The notes below the pieces were generated by a model that did no database searches, had not been told where the DNA came from, and saw only the letters and a program-made list of their open reading frames with translations. Below are positions 1 through 8,364 of a stretch of DNA of 15,317 nucleotides, in pieces (the stretch's first letter is position 1; each line of letters starts with the position of its first letter). Source of the DNA: Pseudomonadota bacterium (GTDB taxonomy: Bacteria > Desulfobacterota > Desulfobacteria > Desulfobacterales > Desulfobacteraceae). Made by a program: the position numbers and the translations under genes. The DNA lies in contig JAHJDU010000057.1 of the NCBI GenBank assembly GCA_018812385.1, positions 1 through 15,317 on the forward strand. The letters run 5' to 3'.

Positions 1-1
1 A

Positions 2-1222
2 ACCCTGGATGAAAAAACAAAAAAAACCTTGTTTCAAAAAAATATGATCATTTTTGAAACAAAGGACACCTTAATGGCCTTAGGACAGCTTGCCCAATAT
101 CAAAGGCGCAGGTCAAATGTCAAACTGCTTGCCATTACAGGTTCCAGCGGAAAAACAACCACAAGAAAAATTATTGAAGAAATTTTTAAAACCCGATTTC
201 ACACCCATGCAACCAAAGGAAATTTCAATAATGAAATCGGCTTGCCTCTCACCCTTTTAGAACTTTCCTTTGCCCACGAATGGGCCATTATTGAAATGGG
301 CATGAACCACCCTGGCGAAATATCAAGGCTGAGCCAGATAGCGCTTCCTGATATTGCCATGGTGATCAATACAGCTGGTGTTCACCTGGAGGGGCTTGGC
401 AGTGTGGACAATGTGGCAAAAGCAAAGGCTGAAATATTTGACGGCATAAGGGAAAACGGGACAGCCATTCTCTTTGCAGATGACCTGAAGCGTAATATAC
501 TTGAAGCAAAAGCCAGAGAAAAAAAAGCCATTCAAAACCTGCTTTTTTTTGGTTCTGGGCCAGGCTCAAATATTCGATCCACCAAAGTTAAAACTCTAAC
601 CGATTCCACCCAGTTTACAGCAAGAGTTAAAGATGAAGAAATAGTCTTTTCCATCAACTCCCCTGCTCTTTTTATGGTTGACAACTGCCTTGCCGCAATT
701 TGTGCGGCCAGGTCTGCTAAAATTTGTTCAGAGGGTATTAGGAAAGGGATAAAAGCTTTCACCCCTGTAAAAGGCAGGATGAATATCTACAGGCTTTCAG
801 ATTTTTTCCATATTATTGACGACACCTATAATGCAAATCCTGCTTCCGTTACCCAGGCCTTGAACACGCTGGACATAGTCAGCAAAGGCAAGGACAGTAT
901 TGCAGTCCTGGGAGATATGCTGGAATTGGGGGATGAGGCTCACTTTCTTCATCGGCAAATAGGACAAAAGGTGGCCTTGTTGGGAATCTGCAAATTATAC
1001 GTTTTTGGCAGCCTGGTAAAATACACCATAGAAGGCGCAATTGAAAATGGATTTTCAACAGACAATATATTCCACGGAACAAAAGATCAGATCACTGAAA
1101 AACTTTTAGAAAGCGTAAATACCAAAACCTGGATTCTTGTAAAAGGTTCCCGGGGCATGGCCATGGAAACGGTCATACAGGGACTTGAAAAACTATTAAC
1201 GGCAAAGGTGCGGGTGCTATAA
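2..1222 (+). CDS. murF: UDP-N-acetylmuramoyl-tripeptide--D-alanyl-D-alanine ligase MurF, 5' end missing
   Basis: Cytoplasmic Mur ligase that adds D-Ala-D-Ala to UDP-MurNAc-tripeptide using ATP. The reading frame is open to the left edge (406 residues visible). The P-loop GSSGKTTTR starts at visible residue 47, whereas in known MurF proteins it lies near residue 100-110, so roughly 60 N-terminal residues are outside the window and the TTG at 29 is not the real start. Other family marks follow in order: GNFNNEIGLPLTLL, EMGMNHPGEI, the VAKAKAEIF segment, KGRMN, DDTYNANPASV, VLGDMLELG and the C-terminal VKGSRGMAMETV. The DTYNANP and GDMLELG blocks separate MurF from MurC, MurD and MurE. The stop codon overlaps the ATG of the next small ORF as TAATG, which suggests translational coupling. 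murE would be expected just upstream. Family assignment is firm; only the start is unseen. Confidence 0.96.
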   Translation, partial: TLDEKTKKTLFQKNMIIFETKDTLMALGQLAQYQRRRSNVKLLAITGSSGKTTTRKIIEEIFKTRFHTHATKGNFNNEIGLPLTLLELSFAHEWAIIEMGMNHPGEISRLSQIALPDIAMVINTAGVHLEGLGSVDNVAKAKAEIFDGIRENGTAILFADDLKRNILEAKAREKKAIQNLLFFGSGPGSNIRSTKVKTLTDSTQFTARVKDEEIVFSINSPALFMVDNCLAAICAARSAKICSEGIRKGIKAFTPVKGRMNIYRLSDFFHIIDDTYNANPASVTQALNTLDIVSKGKDSIAVLGDMLELGDEAHFLHRQIGQKVALLGICKLYVFGSLVKYTIEGAIENGFSTDNIFHGTKDQITEKLLESVNTKTWILVKGSRGMAMETVIQGLEKLLTAKVRVL

Positions 1223-1365
1223 TGAAGAGTTTAAATAACGATAGGGAAAAACGCGTATTTAATGACAGAAGAAAATTTAATTACACTGCCTATCTTCCTG
1301 AAAGACGATCTGGAATGGACAGAAGAGATGTTGATGCAAACGAATTTAATGTAAGGATGGCATAA
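1222..1365 (+). CDS. Small Arg-rich hypothetical protein (47 aa) between murF and mraY
   Basis: An uninterrupted 47-codon ORF whose ATG overlaps the murF stop (TAATG, 1220-1224) and whose TAA ends 11 bp before mraY. It fills almost the whole murF-mraY spacer. The product is very basic and rich in Arg and Asp, with two related motifs: DREKRVFNDRRKF near the N-terminus and PERRSGMDRRD in the middle. The RRSGxDRR style resembles short basic motifs I associate with deltaproteobacterial proteins, but I cannot name a family and propose no function. It has no signal peptide or membrane segment. The exact coupling to murF, the fit between the flanking genes and the motif structure argue that it is translated. 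A possible weak ribosome-binding stretch (GCGGG at 1210-1214) lies inside the murF end. It could still be a chance ORF. Confidence 0.6.
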   Translation: MKSLNNDREKRVFNDRRKFNYTAYLPERRSGMDRRDVDANEFNVRMA

Positions 1366-1376
1366 GGTTAAAAGAA

Positions 1377-2456
1377 ATGCTGTACGAATTTTTATATCCA
1401 TATCATGTTGATTTCTCGTTCTTAAATATATTTCGATATATTACATTCAGAACGATTTACGGCGGACTGACAGCATTTTTAATTTGTTTTCTTTTCGGAC
1501 CTTTTGTTATCAGAAAGCTTACTCAGATGCAGATCGGACAAATCATCCAGACAGATGGGCCACAATCTCACCTGGGCAAGCAAGGCACACCAACCATGGG
1601 CGGCATCCTTATCCTTTTTTCTGTTTTCTTGACCACCGTCATCTGGGGGAAACTGTCCAATCATTATGTCAACATTCTTCTTCTGACCCTTATCCTTTTT
1701 GGATTTATCGGATTTATTGATGACTATCTCATGCAGATAAAAAAACGAAGCATGGGATTTACTGCCAAGGGCAAATTTCTCATCCAGGTATTGTTTGGCC
1801 TGATTATTGGCTGGTTGATCTATAACTGCCCTGATTTTAACTCTACCCTGACCCTTCCGTTTTTTAAGGATGTCTCCCCGGATCTGGGGATCTGGTACAT
1901 CCCCTTTGCCTGTCTTGTCATTGTGGGCACATCAAATGCAGTAAACCTGACGGACGGACTTGACGGGCTTGCCATAGGCCCATATATCGTTGCCAGCGTC
2001 ACCTACATGTTCTTTGCCTATGTTACAGGTCATGTCCAGATCGCTGAATATCTTCATCTCAAACATATTGCCTCTGCCGGTGAAATAGCAGTGATCTGCG
2101 GAACTCTGGCAGGTGCCGGATTAGGGTTCCTATGGTTTAATGCATACCCGGCCCAGATTTTTATGGGTGATTCAGGCTCTATTCCATTGGGCGGTATTCT
2201 GGGAACCATTGCCATCATAACAAAACAGGAAATCCTCTTGGTCATTGTTGGCGGGCTGTTTGTCATTGAAGCCTTATCCGTTATCATTCAAGTGTCCTAT
2301 TTTAAACTGACAAAAGGAAAAAGAATTTTTCGAATGGCCCCTTTACACCATCATTTTGAACTTAAAGGCTGGCATGAATCAAAGGTGATTATTCGGTTCT
2401 GGATTATATCCATTACCCTGGCGTTATTATCCTTAAGTACTCTGAAAATAAGGTAG
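1377..2456 (+). CDS. mraY: Phospho-N-acetylmuramoyl-pentapeptide-transferase MraY
   Basis: Integral membrane enzyme that transfers phospho-MurNAc-pentapeptide from UDP to undecaprenyl phosphate, giving lipid I. The 359 residues match the usual length (about 360). Visible catalytic and signature elements are the double aspartate D115-D116 in FIDDYLMQ, the NLTDGLDGLA block at 190-199, the NAYPAQIFMGDSGS segment with D265, and the HHH motif at 324-326 in APLHHHFELKGW. About ten hydrophobic segments run through the protein. The start at 1377 has an AAGG ribosome-binding site nine bases upstream and gives a family-typical N-terminus. It follows the small ORF and its stop codon directly abuts murD. 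Nothing looks degenerate. Confidence 0.98.
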   Translation: MLYEFLYPYHVDFSFLNIFRYITFRTIYGGLTAFLICFLFGPFVIRKLTQMQIGQIIQTDGPQSHLGKQGTPTMGGILILFSVFLTTVIWGKLSNHYVNILLLTLILFGFIGFIDDYLMQIKKRSMGFTAKGKFLIQVLFGLIIGWLIYNCPDFNSTLTLPFFKDVSPDLGIWYIPFACLVIVGTSNAVNLTDGLDGLAIGPYIVASVTYMFFAYVTGHVQIAEYLHLKHIASAGEIAVICGTLAGAGLGFLWFNAYPAQIFMGDSGSIPLGGILGTIAIITKQEILLVIVGGLFVIEALSVIIQVSYFKLTKGKRIFRMAPLHHHFELKGWHESKVIIRFWIISITLALLSLSTLKIR

Positions 2457-3821
2457 ATGAATGTGAAAAAAGAAAAACAACCCTATTTTCTGGTCATTGG
2501 CCTGGGAGCTTCAGGAATTTCCATGGCAAAATTCCTTTGTTCCAAGGGCAAGACAGTTATTGCCACGGATATTGATGCTTCAAAGACAAAAATTGCACAA
2601 GAACTCAATGGGCTTGGGATTAAAACTGAAATTGGTTTTCACGACCAGAAAACCTTTAATCAGGCCGGCGTTATGGTTCCAAGTCCTGGAATCCCGAAAA
2701 CCAATAAATTTATCAAGACGGCATTCGACTTGGGGGTTGGCATCACTGGCGAACTGGATATTTTCACCCGATACAATGATCTTCCAGTGATAGCCATTAC
2801 AGGGACCAATGGCAAAACCACCACCACAACTTTAATCGGTGATATTTTAAAATCCTGCGGCATGACACCTTTTGTTGGGGGAAACATTGGGACTCCCTTG
2901 GTGGATCACTTGATGAACAAAGGAAAAACCGATGTTATTGTGGCTGAAATATCCAGTTTTCAATTGGATATTTCAAGGCAGTTCAGGCCAGATGTGGGAG
3001 TCCTCTTAAATATCTCAGAGGACCATCTGGATCGATATGAAAATTATCAGGAATATGAAAGCTCTAAATGGAGCATTTTCAACCATCAGAACTCTTCTGA
3101 CAAAGCTGTGATTAATGAATCAGTTAAAGACTTTTATATGCTGTCCCAAAAATTGAAATCAAGAATTTTTACATTTTCATCAGACAAAGACACCCTGACA
3201 AACTGCAATGCCAAAATCGATTCAAAAAGCATTAAAATTATCACCCGGGAGCTTAATCATACGATCAAAACAAATCAACTCAAAGAACTTAAAGGCACTC
3301 ACAATAAAGAAAATATTGCCGCAGCCGTTCTTGCCTGTCTTGCCCTTGGTGCAGATATAAATGACATTCAAAAGGGATTGGAAACCTTTAAAAATCTGCC
3401 CCACAGAATGGAATTCATTAAAACAATTGATGGAATTTCTTTTTATAATGATTCCAAAGGAACCAATACAGATGCGGTCATCCGGGCCATTAAGTGCTTT
3501 GAAAAAAATATTATCCTGATTCTGGGAGGAAGGGAAAAAGGCACAGATTTTTCCCTGCTGGTCAATGATATTCAAAAGAGTGTTAAAACCATTATTGCCA
3601 TGGGTGAGTGCAGGACACTTATCAAAGATATCTTTAAAAATATCTGCCCTGTTTTAGAAGTTCACACCATGAAAGAGGCTGTTCAAACTGCTTTTAATAA
3701 GGCTTTTAAAGATGACATTGTACTTCTCTCCCCTGCCTGTGCAAGCTTTGACATGTATAAAAATTATGCCCATAGGGGCAATGATTTTGTAACCCTTGTA
3801 AATGCCCTTGGAAACAAATAA
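2457..3821 (+). CDS. murD: UDP-N-acetylmuramoyl-L-alanine--D-glutamate ligase MurD
   Basis: Cytoplasmic Mur ligase that adds D-glutamate to UDP-MurNAc-L-Ala. 454 residues, the normal length. The N-terminal Rossmann-like domain binds the UDP moiety (GLGASG at 15-20). The central ATPase domain has the P-loop GTNGKTTTTT at 116-125, the E164 block AEISSFQLD, and K204 in ESSKW at the place of the carbamylated lysine. The C-terminal domain carries PHRMEF at 315-320, NDSKGTNTDA at 331-340, and the LSPACASFDMYKNYAHRG block at 424-441, which is diagnostic of MurD. The ATG at 2457 directly follows the mraY TAG. The AAGG element is only about three bases from it, so the GTG at 2463 (two codons in) is a possible alternative start. 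Part of the dcw operon. Confidence 0.98.
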   Translation: MNVKKEKQPYFLVIGLGASGISMAKFLCSKGKTVIATDIDASKTKIAQELNGLGIKTEIGFHDQKTFNQAGVMVPSPGIPKTNKFIKTAFDLGVGITGELDIFTRYNDLPVIAITGTNGKTTTTTLIGDILKSCGMTPFVGGNIGTPLVDHLMNKGKTDVIVAEISSFQLDISRQFRPDVGVLLNISEDHLDRYENYQEYESSKWSIFNHQNSSDKAVINESVKDFYMLSQKLKSRIFTFSSDKDTLTNCNAKIDSKSIKIITRELNHTIKTNQLKELKGTHNKENIAAAVLACLALGADINDIQKGLETFKNLPHRMEFIKTIDGISFYNDSKGTNTDAVIRAIKCFEKNIILILGGREKGTDFSLLVNDIQKSVKTIIAMGECRTLIKDIFKNICPVLEVHTMKEAVQTAFNKAFKDDIVLLSPACASFDMYKNYAHRGNDFVTLVNALGNK

Positions 3822-3822
3822 A

Positions 3823-4950
3823 ATGGCCCAACAGACAAAAACCATACATCCCTTTTTCAGTGAAAAAAGCATTCTTTTCCCTGTTCTTCTTCTTTCCGGG
3901 ATCGGTATTATCATGGTTTATTCAGCAAGTTCCGCCATTAGCATGGAAAGCCATAATACGGTATTTTACTATATGAAAAAGCAGGCCCTGTTTTTGGTCA
4001 TCAGCCTTTGTGTCATGTTTGTTGCGGCCTCTTTTCCATATAAGCTTTACAAAAGCATTTCCTATATCATCCTTTTTACTGCCATTGCAATGCTGGTGGC
4101 AGTACTCGTCCCAACATTAAATATTAAGGCCGGCGGTGCCCACAGGTGGCTGAATCTGGGTGGATTTACCTTTCAACCGGCAGAATTCGCAAAACTTGCC
4201 CTCATACTTTTCCTTGGATATTCCCTTTCCAAAAAACAGGATATGGTAAAAAAATTTTCCATTGGGTTTTTTCCCCATGCATTGATTTTTGCTCTGTTTG
4301 CCTGCTTGATCATTATCCAGCCTGATTTTGGGACGATTGTTGTGTTAGGGATAATTACATGGGGAATGATGTTTGTTGCAGGGGTTAAAATCTTCCATCT
4401 GCTTTCTCCGACTCCTTTGCTGATCCCCATCATCTATTTCTGGGTTTATAAGGTTGACTACCGTCTGGAAAGGATTCTTTCATTTTTAAATCCCTGGGAT
4501 GACCCCTATAATACGGGGTACCAGATCACCCATTCTTTAAAGGCATTTGGTTCAGGCGGCATTTTTGGAAAAGGCATTGGTCTTGGCATGCAGAAAATGC
4601 TTTACCTTCCAGAACCCCACACAGACTTTATTTTTTCAATTATCGGGGAAGAACTTGGGTTGATAGGTGTACTCACTGTTTTGTCCCTGTATTTAATTTT
4701 ATTATTAAAAGGAATCCAGGTTGCCAAAAACTCAAAGACTCTTTTTGGTGCCATCACAGCTGCTGGACTTACCATTTATATCGGGGTTCAGGTCATCATC
4801 AACACAGGAGTTGCTTTAGGGGCTCTGCCGACAAAAGGTCTTACCCTGCCCTTTATCAGTTATGGGGGAACTTCCCTTGTGATAAATATGGCAGCCATGG
4901 GAATTTTAATGAATATCGGGGCATCCAAAGATCATGAAAAAAGTGCTTAA
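3823..4950 (+). CDS. ftsW: Septal peptidoglycan polymerase FtsW (SEDS family)
   Basis: Multi-pass inner membrane SEDS glycosyltransferase that polymerises lipid II at the division septum together with the class B penicillin-binding protein FtsI. Counting from the ATG at 3823 the protein has 375 residues and about ten membrane segments. Family motifs visible are HRWLNLGGFTFQPAEFAKL at 107-125, QPDFGT at 166-171, the GSGGIFGKGIGLG loop with QKMLYLPEPHTDF after it (D268 is the conserved periplasmic Asp of SEDS polymerases), and PTKGLTLPFISYGGTS at 336-351. The presence in dcw next to murG and the PEPHTDF loop favour FtsW over RodA. An in-frame ATG at 3802 would add seven residues and overlap murD by 20 bp; I prefer 3823 because a GGA lies ten bases upstream and it follows the murD stop by one base. 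Confidence 0.96.
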   Translation: MAQQTKTIHPFFSEKSILFPVLLLSGIGIIMVYSASSAISMESHNTVFYYMKKQALFLVISLCVMFVAASFPYKLYKSISYIILFTAIAMLVAVLVPTLNIKAGGAHRWLNLGGFTFQPAEFAKLALILFLGYSLSKKQDMVKKFSIGFFPHALIFALFACLIIIQPDFGTIVVLGIITWGMMFVAGVKIFHLLSPTPLLIPIIYFWVYKVDYRLERILSFLNPWDDPYNTGYQITHSLKAFGSGGIFGKGIGLGMQKMLYLPEPHTDFIFSIIGEELGLIGVLTVLSLYLILLLKGIQVAKNSKTLFGAITAAGLTIYIGVQVIINTGVALGALPTKGLTLPFISYGGTSLVINMAAMGILMNIGASKDHEKSA

Positions 4951-5212
4951 CATAATCATAGCCGGTGGAAAGACGGGCGGACACCTGTTCCCGGGAATTG
5001 CCATTGCCCAGGCCCTTGGCCGGAGACTTGCCCCAATGGTTGAACAGACCAACCATCACGTGAATATTCTTTTTGTCGGCACCACTGCACCCTTTGAGAC
5101 CCAAACACTTGAAAAATACGGGTATGCCCACAAAGCTATATTTTCAAGCCCATTAAAGGCGGCAACCTTTTCAGCAAAGCCTTCTCCATTAGCATTATCC
5201 TTATTTCTCTGA
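4934..5212 (+). CDS. murG: MurG N-terminal part, frameshifted fragment
   Basis: First part of UDP-GlcNAc:lipid I N-acetylglucosaminyltransferase, which makes lipid II on the inner face of the membrane. The ATG lies inside the end of ftsW (17 bp overlap). The glycine-rich donor loop of family GT28 is visible as AGGKTGGHLFPG at residues 10-21, followed by LFVGTT and LEKYGYAHKAIFSS. From about base 5150 the frame stops looking like MurG: it reads PLKAATFSAKPSPLAL and ends at a TGA (5210-5212). The expected continuation, PIKGGNLFSKAF and onward, is present in the -1 frame. A single missing base between about 5147 and 5158 would explain this and would restore one protein of about 376 residues, a normal length for MurG. 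Translated as it stands it would be a useless 92-residue fragment. Whether the lesion is real or an assembly error cannot be decided from the sequence. Confidence 0.85.
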   Translation: MKKVLNIIIAGGKTGGHLFPGIAIAQALGRRLAPMVEQTNHHVNILFVGTTAPFETQTLEKYGYAHKAIFSSPLKAATFSAKPSPLALSLFL

Positions 5213-5229
5213 TCCAGTCCATTATAATC

Positions 5230-6063
5230 ATGAAAAGTTTTAAACCTGATTTTGTCCTGGGGGTCGGAGGATTTTCATCCTTTGCCATTGTACTTGCAGC
5301 CTGGATCTTCAGAATTCCAACTGCCATCCAGGAGCAAAACGCCTTCCCCGGATTGACAAACCGCCTGTTGTCAGGATTTGCCAAAACCATTTTCACATCG
5401 TTCAAAGAAACAAAAGGGTTTGTTCACAACCCTAAAGTGAATTATGTGGGAAACCCTGTTAGAAAAACTGAAAGTATTGAATCTGAAGATAACCTGAATT
5501 TAAATAATTTTGATCCAGACAAATTTACCCTTCTTGTCACAGGTGGAAGCCAGGGTGCCACCAGTATCAACACTGCATTCATGGATGCCCTTGAATTGAT
5601 GAGCGATACTGACAAATTCAATATTATTCATCAGACCGGCATTAATGATGAAGCTGAAATTTTACAACGATACAAGCGCCTGAAAATCAATGCAACAACC
5701 AAAGCTTTTTTCCATAACATGCCACAGATTCAGGACATGGCAGATCTTGTAATAACAAGGGCGGGTGCGGGAACTATTTCAGAACTGTGTATCAAGGGCC
5801 TGCCTGCCATTCTTATTCCCTTCCCCCATGCAGCTGACGACCACCAGACCTATAATGCAAAAGCCCTTGAAGAACAGGGAGCCGCTGTAATGATAAGAGA
5901 TAATGAACTCACTGGACATGCCTTAAAAGAAAAGATGGAAGATCTGATGGAAAACAAAGAAAGGCTTGACCACATGGCCCAGATGTCAAGGCGGCTTGCC
6001 ATGCCTGACGCAGATGAAAAAATAGCAAATCATATTTTAAAAACAAAGGATATTAAGGGTTAA
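5230..6063 (+). CDS. murG: MurG C-terminal part, frameshifted remainder of the gene
   Basis: Continuation of murG in the other frame. MurG-like coding starts upstream of this ATG, at about 5152 (IKGGNLFSKAF), but no ATG, GTG or TTG occurs in this frame before 5230, so this is only the first formal start. Visible family blocks are FKPDFVLGVGGFSSF, PTAIQEQNAFPGLTNR, the second glycine loop TGGSQGATSIN, HQTG, MPQIQDMADLVITRAGAGTISEL and IPFPHAADDHQTYNA. The last two form the UDP-GlcNAc binding site of the C-terminal domain, including the conserved Glu of TISEL. Downstream, murC starts three bases after the stop. The gene is essential in most bacteria, so an artefactual frameshift is the likeliest explanation. 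Family call is certain; functional state is not. Confidence 0.88.
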   Translation: MKSFKPDFVLGVGGFSSFAIVLAAWIFRIPTAIQEQNAFPGLTNRLLSGFAKTIFTSFKETKGFVHNPKVNYVGNPVRKTESIESEDNLNLNNFDPDKFTLLVTGGSQGATSINTAFMDALELMSDTDKFNIIHQTGINDEAEILQRYKRLKINATTKAFFHNMPQIQDMADLVITRAGAGTISELCIKGLPAILIPFPHAADDHQTYNAKALEEQGAAVMIRDNELTGHALKEKMEDLMENKERLDHMAQMSRRLAMPDADEKIANHILKTKDIKG

Positions 6064-6066
6064 GCC

Positions 6067-7434
6067 ATGTATCAAAAAAATTACCATATCCATTTTGTTG
6101 GAATCGGCGGCATAGGCATGAGTGGTATTGCAGAACTGCTTATACATCTTGGCTATAAAGTATCTGGATCTGACTTAAAGCTCTCCCCCATTACCAAACG
6201 ACTTGAAAAACATGGCGGCATCATCTTTCAAGGACACAGTAAGGAGCAGATAGCCGGTGCCAGCGTGGTGGTAACCTCTACTGCCATTACGGGTGATAAT
6301 CCAGAAGTGATTCGCGCAAAAGAACTTTTAGTTCCTATTATTCCACGGGCTGAAATGCTGGCAGAGTTGATGCGGATCAAATATTCCATTGCTATTTCAG
6401 GTGCCCATGGCAAAACATCCACCACTTCCATGATTTCTCAAATCCTCAACACTGCCGGTCTTGATCCCACAGTAATTATTGGAGGCCTTCTCAAAGGGCT
6501 TGATACCAATGCATTGCATGGCAAAGGCGAATATATTGTTGCTGAAGCCGACGAAAGCGACGGATCTTTTTTAAAGTATGCACCTGCCATTGCCGTCGTC
6601 ACCAATATAGATCTTGAACACCTTGATTTTTACAAAGATATTGACGATATCAAAGATAAATTTGTTCAGTTTATCAACTCTGTTCCCTTTTATGGCCTTG
6701 CCATTCTCTGCCTTGATAACGAACATATCCAGGATATCCTTCCCAGGTTAAAGGTCAGATATACCACCTTTGGCATGACGGCCCAGTCTGATCTGCGGGC
6801 CAGGGAAATCTCATTTATGGGCAACAAGAGTTTCTTTAAAGTTTTCCACCATGAAAAACTATTGGGTGACATTAATCTCAATATTGCCGGAAAGCATAAT
6901 ATCTCCAATGCACTTGCTTCCATTGCAACCGGGCTTGAGCTGAACATATCCTTTAAAACAATTAAAAAAGCATTGGAACAGATTGAAGGCGTAAAAAGGC
7001 GACTTGAAATCAAGGGTAGAAAAAAGGGAATCCTGGTAATAGATGATTATGGCCATCATCCAACAGAAATCATGGCAACCCTGACCGCAATCAGGGAAAG
7101 CCGTATGGGCAAAAGACTGATTGTTGTATTCCAGCCCCATAGATACACCCGGACCCAGGGGTTGTTTCATGAATTCACCCGCTCTTTCTATCAATCCGAT
7201 ATTCTGATTGTACTCCCGATTTATGCGGCAAGTGAGAAAGAAATTAAAGGGGTTGATGCCCAGGGCCTATGCGAAGGTATCAGAAAACATGGGCATAAAG
7301 AGGTCTCTTATGCACCTGATTTTAACCAGGCTTTATCCATGATTACCCATAAACTAAAAAAGGGAGATGTTGTTCTGACACTTGGTGCCGGAGACATTTA
7401 TACCCTTGGAGAAAAACTGCTTGAAGTATTGTAA
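6067..7434 (+). CDS. murC: UDP-N-acetylmuramate--L-alanine ligase MurC
   Basis: First Mur ligase of the pathway, adding L-alanine to UDP-MurNAc with ATP. 455 residues, normal for the family. The N-terminal UDP-binding domain shows FVGIGGIGMSGIAEL at 10-24. The ATPase domain has the P-loop GAHGKTSTTS at 112-121 and the AEADESDGSFL block at 159-169, with NIDLEHLDFY at 180-189. The C-terminal domain shows KRRLEIKG followed by DDYGHHPTEI around 326-335, which is characteristic of MurC, then FQPHRYTRT and LGAGDIY. The ATG has AAGGG at 6055-6059 with seven bases spacing. It lies three bases after murG and nine bases before murB in the same operon. Confidence 0.98.
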   Translation: MYQKNYHIHFVGIGGIGMSGIAELLIHLGYKVSGSDLKLSPITKRLEKHGGIIFQGHSKEQIAGASVVVTSTAITGDNPEVIRAKELLVPIIPRAEMLAELMRIKYSIAISGAHGKTSTTSMISQILNTAGLDPTVIIGGLLKGLDTNALHGKGEYIVAEADESDGSFLKYAPAIAVVTNIDLEHLDFYKDIDDIKDKFVQFINSVPFYGLAILCLDNEHIQDILPRLKVRYTTFGMTAQSDLRAREISFMGNKSFFKVFHHEKLLGDINLNIAGKHNISNALASIATGLELNISFKTIKKALEQIEGVKRRLEIKGRKKGILVIDDYGHHPTEIMATLTAIRESRMGKRLIVVFQPHRYTRTQGLFHEFTRSFYQSDILIVLPIYAASEKEIKGVDAQGLCEGIRKHGHKEVSYAPDFNQALSMITHKLKKGDVVLTLGAGDIYTLGEKLLEVL

Positions 7435-7443
7435 AGGCAAAAC

Positions 7444-8364
7444 ATGGTAGCAAAAGAAAACACAGCTGTTTCAACGCTGGCTCAAGAGTTCAAACTTCTT
7501 GTTGATGAGCCAATGAAAAATTATACCTCCTTTAAAATCGGAGGCCCGGCTGATCTTCTTGCAATGCCAAAAGACAAACTGGAATTAAAAAAATTATTAG
7601 AAAAAGCCTCAACCCTTGATATTCCAGTCACTATTTTTGGGGGCGGCACCAATGTTTTAATTACAGATAAAGGCATCCGGGGTCTTGTGGTTATTACAAA
7701 GTTTTTAAAATCTAAAATCCATATTACCCAGGCAGACCTTCAAGGAAAAACCATTTATGTTGAAGCAGGAGAACGGTTATCAAGTGTCTGTCAGTTTGCC
7801 ATACGCCACTCGCTTTCTGGACTCGAATATGCCGCAGGAATACCCGGGACTGTCGGGGGTGCCATTATGATGAATGCCGGAACAAAATCCTGGGAAATGT
7901 CAGATATTGTTGAATCCATTGATATATTGAACAAAAATACCCTGACATTTGAAACCCTGGGGAAAAAAGAGGTTGATTTTTCTTACCGCCGCCTTAATCA
8001 CCCGGGCATTATCGTGTCAGCAACCTTAATATTAAAGGAAAAACCCCGGGTACAAATAGAAGAATGCTTTAAAGAAAACCTTACCATAAAAAATGATAGC
8101 CAGCCTGTTTCCGCTGCCAGCGCTGGATGTTTTTTTAAAAATCCAACCCTGGGAAAATCTGCCGGGGAACTGATTGAAAAATCAGGGCTTAAAGGGATGA
8201 GGATCAATGACGCCATGGTATCTGAAAAACATGCAAATTTTATTGTAAACACCAACAATGCAAGCTGTGAAGATATCCTTTTATTAAAACAGCATATCCA
8301 GGAAATTGTATTTAAAAAATACCAAATTAAGTTAGAAACAGAAGTGAGGCTGGAAGGTGAGTAA
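7444..8364 (+). CDS. murB: UDP-N-acetylenolpyruvoylglucosamine reductase MurB
   Basis: FAD-dependent, NADPH-using reductase that converts UDP-GlcNAc-enolpyruvate to UDP-MurNAc in the cytoplasm. 306 residues. The FAD-binding region shows NYTSFKIGGPAD at 27-38, FGGGTNVLITD at 65-75 and EYAAGIPGTVGGAIMMNAG at 128-146. Tyr181-Arg182 in FSYRRLN match the substrate-binding YR pair, and Glu300 in TEVRLEG is the likely catalytic glutamate. The residue expected to be the proton-donating Ser in the GSxFKNP type motif is Cys229 here (AGCFFKNP). The start has AAAGG at 7433-7437, partly inside the murC stop, with six bases spacing. Its end overlaps ftsQ by 8 bp. No ddl gene follows, unlike the arrangement in many dcw clusters. 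Confidence 0.97.
   Translation: MVAKENTAVSTLAQEFKLLVDEPMKNYTSFKIGGPADLLAMPKDKLELKKLLEKASTLDIPVTIFGGGTNVLITDKGIRGLVVITKFLKSKIHITQADLQGKTIYVEAGERLSSVCQFAIRHSLSGLEYAAGIPGTVGGAIMMNAGTKSWEMSDIVESIDILNKNTLTFETLGKKEVDFSYRRLNHPGIIVSATLILKEKPRVQIEECFKENLTIKNDSQPVSAASAGCFFKNPTLGKSAGELIEKSGLKGMRINDAMVSEKHANFIVNTNNASCEDILLLKQHIQEIVFKKYQIKLETEVRLEGE

Noticed and set aside
29..31. TTG as the real start of murF
   Set aside because: The frame stays open to the left edge and the P-loop would lie only 38 residues in, far too early for MurF; the gene is truncated by the window.
3802..3804. Upstream ATG of ftsW inside murD
   Set aside because: No good ribosome-binding site precedes it; the ATG at 3823 has GGA at ten bases and follows the murD stop. 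Still possible.
5140..5165. Programmed -1 frameshifting in murG
   Set aside because: The junction sequence CCCATTAAAGG contains no canonical X XXY YYZ slippery site in the right phase, and such decoding is not known to me for murG. A lost base is simpler.
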